Position numbers and translations under genes: made by a program. The notes beneath the pieces were generated by a model. The model had not been told where the DNA came from and did not search any database. It was given only the letters and a program-made list of their open reading frames with translations. From contig NZ_JAMTCT010000003.1 in assembly GCF_024171995.1 (NCBI RefSeq), positions 1 to 64,000 on the forward strand: 64,000 bases of DNA, read 5' to 3'. Position 1 is the stretch's first letter. Each line of letters opens with the position of its first letter. Below, in pieces: positions 17,235 through 25,961 of this stretch. Source of the stretch: Promicromonospora umidemergens. Its GTDB lineage: Bacteria; Actinomycetota; Actinomycetes; Actinomycetales; Cellulomonadaceae.

Positions 17235-17264
17235 GGTGGATAACTTGGGGATCGCGGTGGACAA
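17235..17264. promoter_or_regulatory. Pair of GGTGGAYAAC direct repeats upstream of the GAF regulator
   Basis: GGTGGATAAC at 17235 and GGTGGACAAC at 17256 are 21 bp apart, two helical turns. They differ at one position and each is one base away from a DnaA box on the opposite strand. They lie 75-105 bp upstream of the GAF regulator ATG. Same-face spacing suggests a regulator binding as repeats. Confidence 0.4.
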
Positions 17265-17338
17265 CCTGTTGATGACCTTGATCCGGTGCCTACACTTGCC
17301 TGGTTCGACGACGACGTCGGAACCAGGTCAGGGGCAGC

Positions 17339-18637
17339 ATGACGCAGGTGCCACACCGGGACGCGCAGTGGGTACGCGCGGCATACGAGAGCTTCGTCGG
17401 TTCCGCCGGCTCGCAGGAGCCCGCCGGGATCGACCCGGTCGTCGCGGCCTCCTGGCGGCGGAGCCTGCGCAACGGCGTGGACCCGGACCACCCGGGCGCT
17501 GTGGCCGTCGCGGCGTCGGACGACCTGGACGACTACCGCCGCGACCATCCCCTGGCCGTCGCGATGCCCCTCGTGCGCGACCTGGTGGGCGGCGCGACGG
17601 GTGACGGCCTGGTGGTCGCGGTGTCGGACGACGTCGGACGCCTCCTCTGGATCGAGGGCCGCGGCCCGGTCCGCTCCGCGGTGGACCACGTGGGTTTCGT
17701 CGAGGGCGCGGTGTGGCGCGAGGAGTCCGTCGGCACCAACGCACCCGGCACCGCCCTGGCCACCCGGCGCCCGGTCCAGGTGCTCGGGGCCGAACACTTC
17801 GTGCGGCCGGTCCAGCAGCTCAGCTGTACGGCGGCGCCGGTGCACGACCCGGCCGGCGGGATCGTCGGCGTCCTCGACCTCACCGGCGGCAGTGCCGCCG
17901 GTTCCCACGTCGCCCTCGCCCTGGTCCGGGCCACTGTCGCGATGGTCGAGCGCGAGCTCGCCGCCCGGGCCGCCCGGCTACGGGGGCCCGACGGCGGAGA
18001 CCCTGCCTGGGCGCGCGAGCTAGCCCCCGACCTCGGTGCGGCGGGTGCTGCGGCCGAACCCGTTCCCGACCTCCGGCTGCTCGGCGCGCCGGCCCTCCGC
18101 GGGCGGCGGCTCTCGCTGCGGCACGCCGAGATCCTGCTGCTGCTCGCCGAGCATCCCCGCGGGCTCAGCGCGGAGGAGCTCGCCGTGCTGCTGCACCCCG
18201 GCGACCTGTCGCTCGTCGCGGTACGCGCCGAGATCTCCCGCCTGCGCCGGGTGACCGACGGCGTCCTGGACGGCCCGCTGCTCGCCGGCGCCCGCCCGTA
18301 CCGCCTCGCCCGCGCACTGCGGTCCGACACCGACACGGTGCGGTCCCGGCTCCGCCGCGGCGACGTACGCGGCGCGCTCGCGGCCTACCCGGAGCCACTG
18401 CTGCGCCGGTCGGTCGCGCCGGGGGTCGAACGGCTGCGCGAGGAGCTCGAGGCCGAGGTCCGCGAGGCGGTGCACGCCTGCGGCGACGCGGCCGCCGTCG
18501 AGCAGTGGACCGCACGGAGCGAGGGCGCTGACGACCACGCGGCCTGGGCGCGCCTGGCCCGGCTGGCACCGGCAGGCGGGCCGCAGGCGGCGCGAGCGTC
18601 GGCGCACCTGGGCGTGCTGGAGCGGCGGTTGGCCTGA
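17339..18637 (+). CDS. GAF-domain transcriptional regulator (AcoR-like N-terminus, no AAA+ domain)
   Basis: The product is 432 residues. The N-terminal part matches the sensory half of AcoR-type activators: PVVAASWRRSLRNGVDPDHP, then a GAF domain (DGLVVAVSDDVGRLLWIEG…WREESVGTNAPGTALATRRPVQVLGAEHF…CTAAPVHDP). No sigma-54 AAA+ domain follows. A wHTH-like domain (LSLRHAEILLLLAEHPRGLSAEELAVLL) serves as the likely DNA-binding part. This architecture is the usual regulator of actinobacterial aldehyde/alcohol dehydrogenase–DUF779 operons, which lie 3 kb upstream here. GGGGC precedes the ATG. Confidence 0.85.
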   Translation: MTQVPHRDAQWVRAAYESFVGSAGSQEPAGIDPVVAASWRRSLRNGVDPDHPGAVAVAASDDLDDYRRDHPLAVAMPLVRDLVGGATGDGLVVAVSDDVGRLLWIEGRGPVRSAVDHVGFVEGAVWREESVGTNAPGTALATRRPVQVLGAEHFVRPVQQLSCTAAPVHDPAGGIVGVLDLTGGSAAGSHVALALVRATVAMVERELAARAARLRGPDGGDPAWARELAPDLGAAGAAAEPVPDLRLLGAPALRGRRLSLRHAEILLLLAEHPRGLSAEELAVLLHPGDLSLVAVRAEISRLRRVTDGVLDGPLLAGARPYRLARALRSDTDTVRSRLRRGDVRGALAAYPEPLLRRSVAPGVERLREELEAEVREAVHACGDAAAVEQWTARSEGADDHAAWARLARLAPAGGPQAARASAHLGVLERRLA

Positions 18638-18712
18638 ACGGCCGTGAGCGGGATCTTTTCGGTACGGCCGCGTGTTCTACTCTCGTCAGCACGTGCTCTA
18701 CGAGGAGGCCCC

Positions 18713-19606
18713 ATGCCCGCGCCCATCGACCCGTCGGACAAGATCGCGCAGTACGCCCACCCGGAACGACTCGTGAGCACCGCCTGGCTCGCCGACCACC
18801 TGAAGGACCCGGGGGTCGTCGTGGTCGAGTCCGACGAGGACGTCCTGCTCTACGAGACGGGGCACATCCCGGGCGCCATAAAGGTCGACTGGCACACCGA
18901 GCTGCAGCACCCGCAGATGCGCGACTACCTGGACGGCGCGGCGTTCGCCGAGCTCATGGGCAGCAAGGGCATCACGCGCGACACGACGATCATCGTCTAC
19001 GGGGACAAGAACAACTGGTGGGCCGCGTACACGGCCTGGGTGTTCACCCTGTTCGGGCACACGGACGTGCGCCTGCTCGACGGCGGTCGCGGGCTGTGGA
19101 GCGCTGAGGGCCGCGAGCTCACCACCGACGTCCCTGCACCCGCCCCGGTCGAGTACCCCACGATCGCTCGCGACGACACCACGATCCGCGCCTTCCGCGA
19201 GGACGTGCTGCAGCACCTCGGCACAGGCCCGCTCGTCGACATCCGCTCCCCGCAGGAGTACACGGGCGAGCGCATCGCCATCCCGGACTACCCCGAGGAG
19301 GGCGTGCTGCGCGGCGGCCACATCCCCACGGCACGCAACGTCCCGTGGGCGACGGCGGTCGCGGAGGACGGCACGTACAAGACGCGCGAGGATCTTGAGG
19401 CGATCTACACGGCCGACCTGGGCATGAGCGTGGACGACGCCGTGATCACCTACTGCCGCATCGGCGAGCGCTCCAGCCACACCTGGTTCGCGCTCACCTA
19501 TCTGCTCGGCTACACCGACGTGCGCAACTACGACGGTTCCTGGACCGAGTGGGGCAACGCCGTCCGCGTCCCCGTGGCGACGGGCAGCGAACCGGGCACG
19601 GTCTGA
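18713..19606 (+). CDS. Thiosulfate/3-mercaptopyruvate sulfurtransferase (double rhodanese)
   Basis: The 297-residue product has two rhodanese domains. The N-terminal one (about residues 20-135: [26 protein letters not shown]…GGRGLW) is structural. The C-terminal one carries the catalytic Cys248 in [13 protein letters not shown]. The CRxGxR loop is typical of thiosulfate sulfurtransferases. The enzyme moves sulfane sulfur to cyanide or a thiol acceptor. GAGGAGG upstream sets ATG 18713. SufE lies 400 bp downstream on the same strand, separated by the opposite-strand DUF3175 gene. Both are sulfur-transfer proteins, a pairing common in actinobacteria. Confidence 0.92.
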   Translation: MPAPIDPSDKIAQYAHPERLVSTAWLADHLKDPGVVVVESDEDVLLYETGHIPGAIKVDWHTELQHPQMRDYLDGAAFAELMGSKGITRDTTIIVYGDKNNWWAAYTAWVFTLFGHTDVRLLDGGRGLWSAEGRELTTDVPAPAPVEYPTIARDDTTIRAFREDVLQHLGTGPLVDIRSPQEYTGERIAIPDYPEEGVLRGGHIPTARNVPWATAVAEDGTYKTREDLEAIYTADLGMSVDDAVITYCRIGERSSHTWFALTYLLGYTDVRNYDGSWTEWGNAVRVPVATGSEPGTV

Positions 19607-19627
19607 CAGGTCAGGCCCGGTCACGGC

Positions 19628-19939
19628 TCAGGCGCGGCCGAACTCCTTACGGAGCTCGTCCTTGGCACGCTCGAGCACCTCGCGCTGGTCCGCGTCGAGC
19701 TCCTTGCCCGCGCGGTTCACGTAGAACGTGAGCATCGACATCGCCGAGCGGTACGGGGAGCTCTTGCGCCGGTCGCTCGACTCAGCGGATCGCTTGAGCG
19801 ACCTGGCGATCCGCGCGGGGTCGTCCCACGTGAAGACGCCGTCTTCCAGGTCAAGGGCGTCGCTGCCTTCGGTGACGTCCTGGGACCAGCGCTCGCCGTC
19901 CTCGCCAGGCCGCTCGCCCGACCGCTTCTTCTCGGCCAT
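19628..19939 (-). CDS. DUF3175 protein
   Basis: A 103-residue, highly charged protein. The diagnostic motif order is WSQDVTEGSDALDLEDGVFT, then DDPARIARSLKRSAESS, then PYRSAMSMLTFYVNRAGKEL and a C-terminal RAKDELRKEFG helix. This is the DUF3175 family, whose function is unknown. The size is full length. It lies on the minus strand between the sulfurtransferase and SufE genes, so it is not part of a co-directional operon. Confidence 0.9.
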   Translation of the reverse strand: MAEKKRSGERPGEDGERWSQDVTEGSDALDLEDGVFTWDDPARIARSLKRSAESSDRRKSSPYRSAMSMLTFYVNRAGKELDADQREVLERAKDELRKEFGRA

Positions 19940-20004
19940 GCATCAACCCTACGACGCCGCCCGGTCGCTCGCTCGAGCCCTGCGCGCGGTGGGAGGATGA
20001 ACAG

Positions 20005-20460
20005 ATGAGCACCAACGACGTCGACCTGCCCGAGGCCCTCGCCGAGCTGCGGGACGCCTTCCTGGAGACGCCCGAGAAGGACCGGCTCCTCCTGCTGCTG
20101 GAGGTCTCCCGCGAGCTTCCGCCGCTGCCCGCCAGGTACGCGGACGCGCCGGAACGGCTGGAGCGCGTGCAGGAGTGCCAGTCCCCCGTCTACGCCTTCG
20201 CCGAGGTGGACGACGCCGGGGTGGTCGCCTTCCACGCGAGCGCACCGGAAGAGGCGCCCACCACGCGCGGCTTCGCGTCGATCCTCGCGCAGGGCCTGAC
20301 CGGGCTCACCGCGCAGCAGGTGCTGGACGTGCCAGAGGACTACCCGCTCCAGCTCGGCCTCACCAAGGTGGTCAGCCTGCTGCGGCTCAACGGCATGGCG
20401 GGCATGCTGACCCGCGCCAAGCGCCAGGTCCGCGAGCAGCTGGCGGCCGCACAGGTCTAG
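20005..20460 (+). CDS. SufE family sulfur acceptor protein
   Basis: A 151-residue SufE-like protein. SufE accepts persulfide sulfur from a cysteine desulfurase and enhances Fe-S cluster assembly in the cytoplasm. The acceptor Cys58 lies in ERVQECQSPVY. The family's other regions are present: ELPPLPARYADAPE before it, and GFASILAQGLTGLTAQQVLDVPEDY and LRLNGMAGMLTRAK after. GGGAGGA precedes the ATG. It follows the sulfurtransferase gene on the same strand and ends at a long hairpin terminator. Confidence 0.92.
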   Translation: MSTNDVDLPEALAELRDAFLETPEKDRLLLLLEVSRELPPLPARYADAPERLERVQECQSPVYAFAEVDDAGVVAFHASAPEEAPTTRGFASILAQGLTGLTAQQVLDVPEDYPLQLGLTKVVSLLRLNGMAGMLTRAKRQVREQLAAAQV

Positions 20461-20467
20461 AACCGGC

Positions 20468-20523
20468 TACCCAGTGATTGGGCCCGAAACGGTGCGACTC
20501 TTTGGGCCCAATCACTAGGTAGA
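20468..20523. terminator. Long bidirectional hairpin between SufE and phosphotransferase genes
   Basis: The arms 20468-20490 and 20502-20523 (core AGTGATTGGGCCC / GGGCCCAATCACT) pair with one mismatch and one bulged G around an 11-nt loop. It lies 7 bp after the SufE stop and 17 bp before the stop of the convergent phosphotransferase gene. A short AAA/TTT pair lies at the top of the stem rather than at its base. It would act on both transcripts. Confidence 0.75.
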
Positions 20524-20539
20524 AGCGCGCATCTGGGCA

Positions 20540-21508
20540 TCACCACCCCGCGCGCAGCCGCTCCCGCAGCCACGGGATGCAGGCCTCCGCCTGGATCCGC
20601 TGGAACGCGCGCAGGTGCGGGATGCCGGGCGGCGGGTCCAGCAGCGAGCCGCGGGCGAGGTAGGCGGTCAGGACCGCCACCCAGACGGTGACCGCCTCCG
20701 GGTCGACGTCCGCCGGGAGGGGCGTCCGCTGCAGGACCTCCCCCGGGGCCGGCCCACCGCCCGCGTGCACCGCCGGGAGCATGCCGGTCTGGTCCAGGAA
20801 CTGCGCACCCCGCATGGCGTGGGGCCAGTCGACGGCGACCGCTTCCTCCCCGCCGTCGGCCCGCCGGACGACGAGCGCGTTGTCGGCGCGCAGGTCTCCG
20901 TGCACCAGGTGCGGGCCGGCGAACGCCTCGGCCTGACGCTCCGGCGCGGCAGTCCCTGCGATCAGGTCGAGGTTCTCCGCCAGCCAGGGGTCGTAGGTCG
21001 CCAGACCCGTCGGGCGCTCGTCGGCCAGCAGGGCGGCCTCTGGCCAGGTGTGGTCGGCGAACGCGGGGAACGCCCCGCAGTCCGGCACCTCGTGCTGGGC
21101 GATGCTGCGAGCGAGGCGCTGCAGCCGGTCGAGGTCGGCCAGGTCCCACGGCTCGGTCCGGGGCTCCCGCCCGCTGACGACGTCGGACGCGATGACCACC
21201 CATGCCGGATCCCCTCCCTCGGCGTCAGGCAGCTCAAGGATCCAGCGGAAGGCGGGCGCGGGGACGCCGTCGGGCAGCGCCGCCGTGCGCACCGCCTCCT
21301 GACGATGCAGGCGCGCGGCGACCGCGTGCTCGGTCGAGGCGACCTTCACGAAGATCCTGCCCGTGGCGGACTCCAGGGTCAGCGCCCACCCGGGCGAGTA
21401 GCCGCCGTCGTGCGACGTCCATCCCGTGACCGGGCCGCCCAGCCTGCCGACGACGGCATCGCGCACGTGCGCGGGGAGGTCCGGCCAGGTGGGTCGCACG
21501 CGAGTCAT
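20540..21508 (-). CDS. Aminoglycoside phosphotransferase-fold (APH) kinase-like protein
   Basis: A 322-residue member of the APH/choline-kinase fold. It has an N-lobe with IFVKVAS (nucleotide Lys), the catalytic loop HLVHGDLRADN (His-Gly-Asp-x-x-x-x-Asn), and the metal Asp in AVAVDWPHA. Members phosphorylate small hydroxylated molecules, including antibiotics. The divergent surroundings give no substrate, so resistance should not be assumed. It is monocistronic on the minus strand, convergent with SufE across a hairpin and divergent from the methyltransferase gene. Confidence 0.82.
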   Translation of the reverse strand: MTRVRPTWPDLPAHVRDAVVGRLGGPVTGWTSHDGGYSPGWALTLESATGRIFVKVASTEHAVAARLHRQEAVRTAALPDGVPAPAFRWILELPDAEGGDPAWVVIASDVVSGREPRTEPWDLADLDRLQRLARSIAQHEVPDCGAFPAFADHTWPEAALLADERPTGLATYDPWLAENLDLIAGTAAPERQAEAFAGPHLVHGDLRADNALVVRRADGGEEAVAVDWPHAMRGAQFLDQTGMLPAVHAGGGPAPGEVLQRTPLPADVDPEAVTVWVAVLTAYLARGSLLDPPPGIPHLRAFQRIQAEACIPWLRERLRAGW

Positions 21509-21666
21509 GCCGCGATCATGCCAACCGTCCGCAGGGCGTGACGAGAGGAATTCGGGCCTCGTCGGTGGCTACGGTGCCGTGAGAAGATATGGGCACGCAT
21601 GACGGGAAGAATCCGCCGTGACCACGGGCCTGGTCCGGCACCTTCGATCCTGTTCAGGAGTACGTC

Positions 21667-22839
21667 ATGTCTGTGGTCCGCTGGTCCGAGGACGGGACAC
21701 CCCACTCCGCCCGCTGGCACTCCGAGAACGCCGCCCCCGCACCAGCCCGCGTCGTGGTCGTCGACGACCGCACCACCGCCAAGGCCGCCTACCGCATGGC
21801 TCGGAGCGGCGCGGGTCTCCTGTGGCGCGGCGACTTCCACAACGCCAGGCAGCTCCTGCGTGCCATGGACCGGTTGCACGGCCGCTCCCGCTCCGCCGCG
21901 CTCAGCAAGGGCGCGGCAGGCGACGGCACCGCCACCCTCTTCCACAGCCATCGTGCTGGGCGCGCGGAACGAGCCCGGCTGCTCGGGAGCCTGCTGGTCG
22001 TGCTCGAGCCCGACCACACCCTGCGGCTGGGCCGGGCGCCCGACGTCCGCGCGGCCTGCGACCACGCTTACGGCACGGCCGACACCGACGCTGCCGACGG
22101 CGACGCCGATACCGGCGGGACGTGCATAGCGCTCACCGAGCTCGTCGGCGTGCTCAGCGCGTACCAGTGGCACCAGCAGGGCGTCGAGATCGACGCCCTG
22201 GGCGCGCGTGTCCATCCCGCGTACGGCGTCTTCTCTCCCGTGCGCGGCGAGTACGTCGACCTCGTCGCACAGACTCCGTTCCCTGGCGACGATGCACCGG
22301 CGGTCGTCTTCGACCTCGGCACGGGTACGGGGGTGCTCGCCGCTGTCCTGGCCCGCCGCGGAGCCGGCCGGGTCGTCGCCACCGACATCAATCCCCGAGC
22401 GGTGGCCTGCGCCCGCGAGAACATGCAGCGGCTCGGGCTGACGGACCGGGTACAGGCCGCCGAGGTCGACCTGTGGCCGAGCGGGCGCGCCGACCTGATC
22501 GTGTGCAACCCGCCGTGGCTGCCCGCGCGTCCGACCTCCGCCCTGGAGCTCGGGATCTACGATGCCGGCTCCGACGTGCTCCACCGGTTCGTCGACGGGC
22601 TCGCCGACCACCTCGCTCCGGCCGGCGAGGGCTGGCTCGTCCTCTCCGACCTCGCCGAGCACCTCGGGCTGCGCACCCGCGACGAGCTCCTCGGCCGCAT
22701 CGACGCCGCGGGTCTCCGGGTCACCGGCCGCCACGACACCGCTCCGCGGCACCCCCGAGCCACAGACGCCGCGGACGCCCTGCACGACGCCCGGCGGCGC
22801 GAGGTCACCTCGCTGTGGCGGCTCGCGCGGGACTCCTGA
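21667..22839 (+). CDS. Class I SAM-dependent methyltransferase with NPPW motif
   Basis: The product is 390 residues. The N-terminal region (about residues 1-180) is specific to the subfamily and carries YRMARSGAGLLWRGDFHNARQLL. The methyltransferase core follows: VVFDLGTGTGVLAAVLARRG (SAM motif I), VVATDINPRAVACAREN, and LIVCNPPWLPARP. The NPPW/NPPY motif is characteristic of enzymes that methylate a planar nitrogen, such as Gln in proteins or an exocyclic amine in nucleic acids. The substrate is unknown. CAGGAG precedes the ATG. It is convergent with the MocR gene. Confidence 0.85.
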   Translation: MSVVRWSEDGTPHSARWHSENAAPAPARVVVVDDRTTAKAAYRMARSGAGLLWRGDFHNARQLLRAMDRLHGRSRSAALSKGAAGDGTATLFHSHRAGRAERARLLGSLLVVLEPDHTLRLGRAPDVRAACDHAYGTADTDAADGDADTGGTCIALTELVGVLSAYQWHQQGVEIDALGARVHPAYGVFSPVRGEYVDLVAQTPFPGDDAPAVVFDLGTGTGVLAAVLARRGAGRVVATDINPRAVACARENMQRLGLTDRVQAAEVDLWPSGRADLIVCNPPWLPARPTSALELGIYDAGSDVLHRFVDGLADHLAPAGEGWLVLSDLAEHLGLRTRDELLGRIDAAGLRVTGRHDTAPRHPRATDAADALHDARRREVTSLWRLARDS

Positions 22840-22891
22840 CCTGGACGGTCGCCCTGCTCACCACTCGGCGCCCGACAGACGACCGCACGGT

Positions 22892-24313
22892 TCACCTCAG
22901 GCTCTGCGCGATCCGCCGTACCGCTTCACGCAGCCGGTCCGGGGTGTTCGCCGCATAGCCGATCACCAGGCCCGACGGTCCGGCGCCCAGCCGGTGCGCC
23001 GAGAGGGGCTGCACGCGCACCCCTGCCTCGCCCGCGCGTCGGGCCACGGCGACGTCGTCCGTGCCGGGCACGGTCACCAGGAGGTGCAGGCCGGCGGCCA
23101 CCCCGTGAGCGGTGCTGTCGGGCAGCTCGGCGGCGAGTGCCGCGAGCAGGGCGTCGCGGCGGGCGCGGTGTCGCCGCCGGACCTGGCGAAGGTGCCGTTC
23201 GAACCCACCGGTGGTGATGAAGTGCGCCAGTGCTAGCTGCGGCAGCGCCGGGCCGGCCAGGTCGGTCCAGTAGCGCGCCTCGACCAGCTCGGCCTGGAGC
23301 GCGGCGGGTGCGAGCAGCCAGCCGATGCGGATGGCCGGCGCGAGCGACTTGGACACGCTGCCGAGGTGGACCACGTGGTCGGGCGCGAGCGCGCGCAGCG
23401 CCGGGACCGGCGGACGGTCGTAGCGGTGCTCGGCGTCGTAGTCGTCCTCGATGACGAGCCGTCCGGGCAGGCGTCCGCGGCCCGACGGCGGCGCGCCGCG
23501 CGCCCAGGCGACCAGCTCCCGGCGCCGGTCCGGGGCGAGCACGACGCCCGTGGGGAACTGGTGCGCCGGGGTGACCACCACGGCGTCGACCCCGCTCCTG
23601 CCGAGCGCGGCCACGTCCAGGCCGTCGTGGTCCACGGGGACGGGGACGGGTTCCAGGTCCCACCACCGGAGGTGCTCGCGCGCCCCGAAGGATCCCGGGT
23701 CCTCGAACCCGATCCGGTGCAGCCCTCGCGCGCCGAGCGCCCGGGCGAGGAGCATGAGGCCCTGCGAGACGCCGTTGACCACGAGGATGTCGTCAGGGCG
23801 GGCGCGGATTCCCCGGGTGCGCGCGAGCCAGCCGGCGAGCGCCTCGCGGAGCGCGGGCAGGCCGCGCGGGTCCCCGTAGCCGAGCTCGCTCGATGCCAGC
23901 CCGGTCAGCGCCGACCGTTCAGCGCGGGCCCAGGCGGCGCGGGGAAACGCGGACAGGTCGGGCAGGCCGGGCGACAGGTCGATCAGGTCGGGCGGGTCTG
24001 CACGGTAGTCCGGCGTCGCCGAGGTGGCCGGGTCGGGCAGGACGGACACCGGGGCCCATGCGGCGCGGACCGTCGTGCCGCCTCCGTGCCGGCCGGACAG
24101 CAGGCCCTCGTCGGTGAGGCGCCGGTAGGCCTCGACCACCACACCGCGCGAGCAGCCGAGCTGGCCTGCGAGGACGCGGGTCGAGGGCAGCCGGTCGTCC
24201 GGGGCGAGCCGGCCGTCGGACACCGCGCCCCGCACCGCCTCGGCCAGCCACGCGGTGAGGTTCCCGCGGCCGGCCTGTGCTGGGTCGAGCTGGAGAAAGT
24301 CGGCCCCGCCCAT
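22892..24313 (-). CDS. MocR-type regulator (GntR winged helix fused to aminotransferase)
   Basis: The product is 473 residues. The N-terminal GntR wHTH (TAWLAEAVRGAVSDGRLAPDDRLPSTRVLAGQLGCSRGVVVEAYRRL) joins a fold-type-I aminotransferase domain through a linker. The domain has LVINDDYDAE-like IEDDYDAEHRYDRP and the PLP-binding Lys in GSVSKSLAPAIRIGW. MocR proteins sense PLP or an amino compound and control vitamin B6 or transporter genes. GAGAGGACC precedes ATG 24313. It is divergent from the EamA exporter with 68 bp between, so it probably regulates that exporter. Confidence 0.9.
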   Translation of the reverse strand: MGGADFLQLDPAQAGRGNLTAWLAEAVRGAVSDGRLAPDDRLPSTRVLAGQLGCSRGVVVEAYRRLTDEGLLSGRHGGGTTVRAAWAPVSVLPDPATSATPDYRADPPDLIDLSPGLPDLSAFPRAAWARAERSALTGLASSELGYGDPRGLPALREALAGWLARTRGIRARPDDILVVNGVSQGLMLLARALGARGLHRIGFEDPGSFGAREHLRWWDLEPVPVPVDHDGLDVAALGRSGVDAVVVTPAHQFPTGVVLAPDRRRELVAWARGAPPSGRGRLPGRLVIEDDYDAEHRYDRPPVPALRALAPDHVVHLGSVSKSLAPAIRIGWLLAPAALQAELVEARYWTDLAGPALPQLALAHFITTGGFERHLRQVRRRHRARRDALLAALAAELPDSTAHGVAAGLHLLVTVPGTDDVAVARRAGEAGVRVQPLSAHRLGAGPSGLVIGYAANTPDRLREAVRRIAQSLR

Positions 24314-24381
24314 CTTGGTCCTCTCGACAGTCGATCGTTTGGCTCTATCAGATATACCAAAGTCCGAGCAGGCTCGCGGAC

Positions 24382-25494
24382 ATGACGACCAGGACGCCCA
24401 CCGAGCCGGGCACCGAGCCGAGCACCGAACCGGGCACCACGAGCAGCGCCGAGGACGACACCCGCCCGCGCCCGCAGGCCAGGCCGTGGTCCGGGCCGCT
24501 GTACGCGGGCATCGGCATGGCGCTGGTGGGCAGCCAGGTGGCGGTGTCGGGTGTGCTCGCCGACGCTCCCCTCTTCGCTGTGCAGGCGATCCGGTACACG
24601 CTGGCCGCCCTGGTGCTGCTGGTGGTCCTGCGGTGCACCGGGCGCGCGGTCCCGGTACCCCGCGGCCGGGAGTGGGCGTGGCTCGCGGGAGTGGCGCTGA
24701 CCGGGCTGGTGCTGTTCAACGTCGGAGTGGTGCGCGGCGTCGCGCACGCCGAGCCCGCGGTGATCGGCGTCGCCGTCGCGGCGGTACCGATCCTGCTGGC
24801 GCTCGTGGGGCCGCTGCTGGGACGCACCCGGCCGACGCCGATGGTGGTGGTCGCGGCAGCGGTGGTGACGCTGGGCGCCGTCCTGGTGACCGGGGGCGGC
24901 CGCTCCGACGCCGTGGGGCTGGGCTACGCGCTGCTGACGCTGCTCTGCGAGGCCGGGTTCACACTGCTGGCCGTACCCGTGCTGCGCAGGCTCGGGCCGC
25001 ACGGGGTGTCGCTCCATGCGGTCTGGATCGCGGCGGTGGCGCTCTGGGCGCTGAGCCTCACGACGGAGGGGCCGGGCGCGGCTCTGACCCTGCGCGCCGA
25101 GCACGTACCCGCCACGCTGCACCTCGCCCTCTCCGTCACGGTGGTGGCGTTCCTGCTCTGGTACACGGCGGTCGGGCGGATCGGACCGGGGCGTGCGGGG
25201 CTGTTCACCGGCGTGGTGCCCGTTGCGTCGGCGGTGGGCAGCGTGCTGCTCGGCGGTCCCGTGCCTGGACCGGTGGTGTGGGTGGGGGTTGGCGTGGTGG
25301 TCGTCGGCGTCGTGCTCGGGGCTCAGCCGACCGGTCGCGGGTCCCGGCCCAGGAGGCGCAGGGCGTCGAACCACCCGTCGTCGCCGCGTTCGGCCAGCGC
25401 TCCCCCGAAGACGCCGGGCGACCTGCCGGGCCGGCTCGCGATCTTCCGGGCGAGGTCGAGGACGAGCTCGGTGACGGAGTCGTCGGGGCGGTAG
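24382..25494 (+). CDS. EamA/DMT family transporter
   Basis: The 370-residue product has about ten hydrophobic helices in two EamA halves (LYAGIGMALVGSQVAVSGVL…; VGLGYALLTLLCEAGFTLLA…). DMT-family proteins of this kind export metabolites across the cytoplasmic membrane. A Thr/Glu/Pro-rich N-terminus precedes the first helix. The last predicted helix ends near 25330, and the frame continues for about 54 hydrophilic, Arg/Pro/Ser-rich residues that run antisense to the TIGR03086 gene. That tail is unusual for the family. The divergent MocR gene is its likely regulator. Confidence 0.85.
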   Translation: MTTRTPTEPGTEPSTEPGTTSSAEDDTRPRPQARPWSGPLYAGIGMALVGSQVAVSGVLADAPLFAVQAIRYTLAALVLLVVLRCTGRAVPVPRGREWAWLAGVALTGLVLFNVGVVRGVAHAEPAVIGVAVAAVPILLALVGPLLGRTRPTPMVVVAAAVVTLGAVLVTGGGRSDAVGLGYALLTLLCEAGFTLLAVPVLRRLGPHGVSLHAVWIAAVALWALSLTTEGPGAALTLRAEHVPATLHLALSVTVVAFLLWYTAVGRIGPGRAGLFTGVVPVASAVGSVLLGGPVPGPVVWVGVGVVVVGVVLGAQPTGRGSRPRRRRASNHPSSPRSASAPPKTPGDLPGRLAIFRARSRTSSVTESSGR

Positions 25495-25910
25495 GTGTCG
25501 CCGAGCGCCGTGGCGACGTCCCAGGCATGGACGGCGGTGTCGAGGAGCTGCATGCTGAGCGCGCCTGCCGCGGTCACGTCGATGTCGAGCTCGGCGAGGT
25601 GGGCGGTGGCGTTCTCGTCGGCCGCCCCGAACGCGGCGCGCAGGGCCTCGGCGGACGCGCCCCACTCGCCGACGGCGTTCGCCGGGGTGACCTCCGGCCC
25701 TGCGTAGCTCGCCGCCTCCGCGTCGCCGGCGGTGACGGCGGCCGCGAAGCCGCGGTTCTGGCCGATCATGTGCGACAGGAGGTCTGCGAGGTTCCAGCCC
25801 TCGCACGGCGTCGCGACCCCGAGGTCACCGCGGGCCGCCCCGTCGACCAGCGGTCCGGTGTCGGCGAGTGCGCCGTCGTGCAGAGCGAGCATCTTAGAAT
25901 AAGTAAGCAT
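25323..25910 (-). CDS. TIGR03086-type metal-binding (DinB/mycothiol maleylpyruvate isomerase-like) protein
   Basis: The product is 195 residues. Its N-terminal region, ALADTGPLVDGAARGDLGVATPCEGWNLADLLSHMIGQNRGFAAAV, carries the 'TPC-W-x-x-x-x-L-x-x-H' motif of the family, and LLDTAVHAWDVATALG supplies the second His of the metal site. It is related to mycothiol-dependent isomerases, with unknown substrate. ATG 25910 is preferred; ATG 25892 is possible, and neither has a clear Shine-Dalgarno site. Its last 172 bp overlap the end of the convergent EamA frame. It is divergent from a MarR gene, its likely regulator. Confidence 0.85.
   Translation of the reverse strand: MLTYSKMLALHDGALADTGPLVDGAARGDLGVATPCEGWNLADLLSHMIGQNRGFAAAVTAGDAEAASYAGPEVTPANAVGEWGASAEALRAAFGAADENATAHLAELDIDVTAAGALSMQLLDTAVHAWDVATALGDTYRPDDSVTELVLDLARKIASRPGRSPGVFGGALAERGDDGWFDALRLLGRDPRPVG
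25893..25907. promoter_or_regulatory. Possible MarR site at the TIGR03086 start
   Basis: CTTA-GAATAAG-TAAG is an interrupted A+T-rich inverted repeat lying between the two candidate ATG codons of the TIGR03086 gene. It faces the MarR gene 55 bp away. Arms of only four bases make this weak; it is listed for its composition and position. Confidence 0.25.
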
Positions 25911-25961
25911 GCGTAGACGATACACCACGGTAGATCATATGGGGGTGGTTAGGATCGCCAG

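Noticed and set aside
17212-17264. Replication origin (DnaA-box cluster)
   Set aside because: Only imperfect boxes, no dnaA, dnaN or recF neighbours and no AT-rich unwinding segment.
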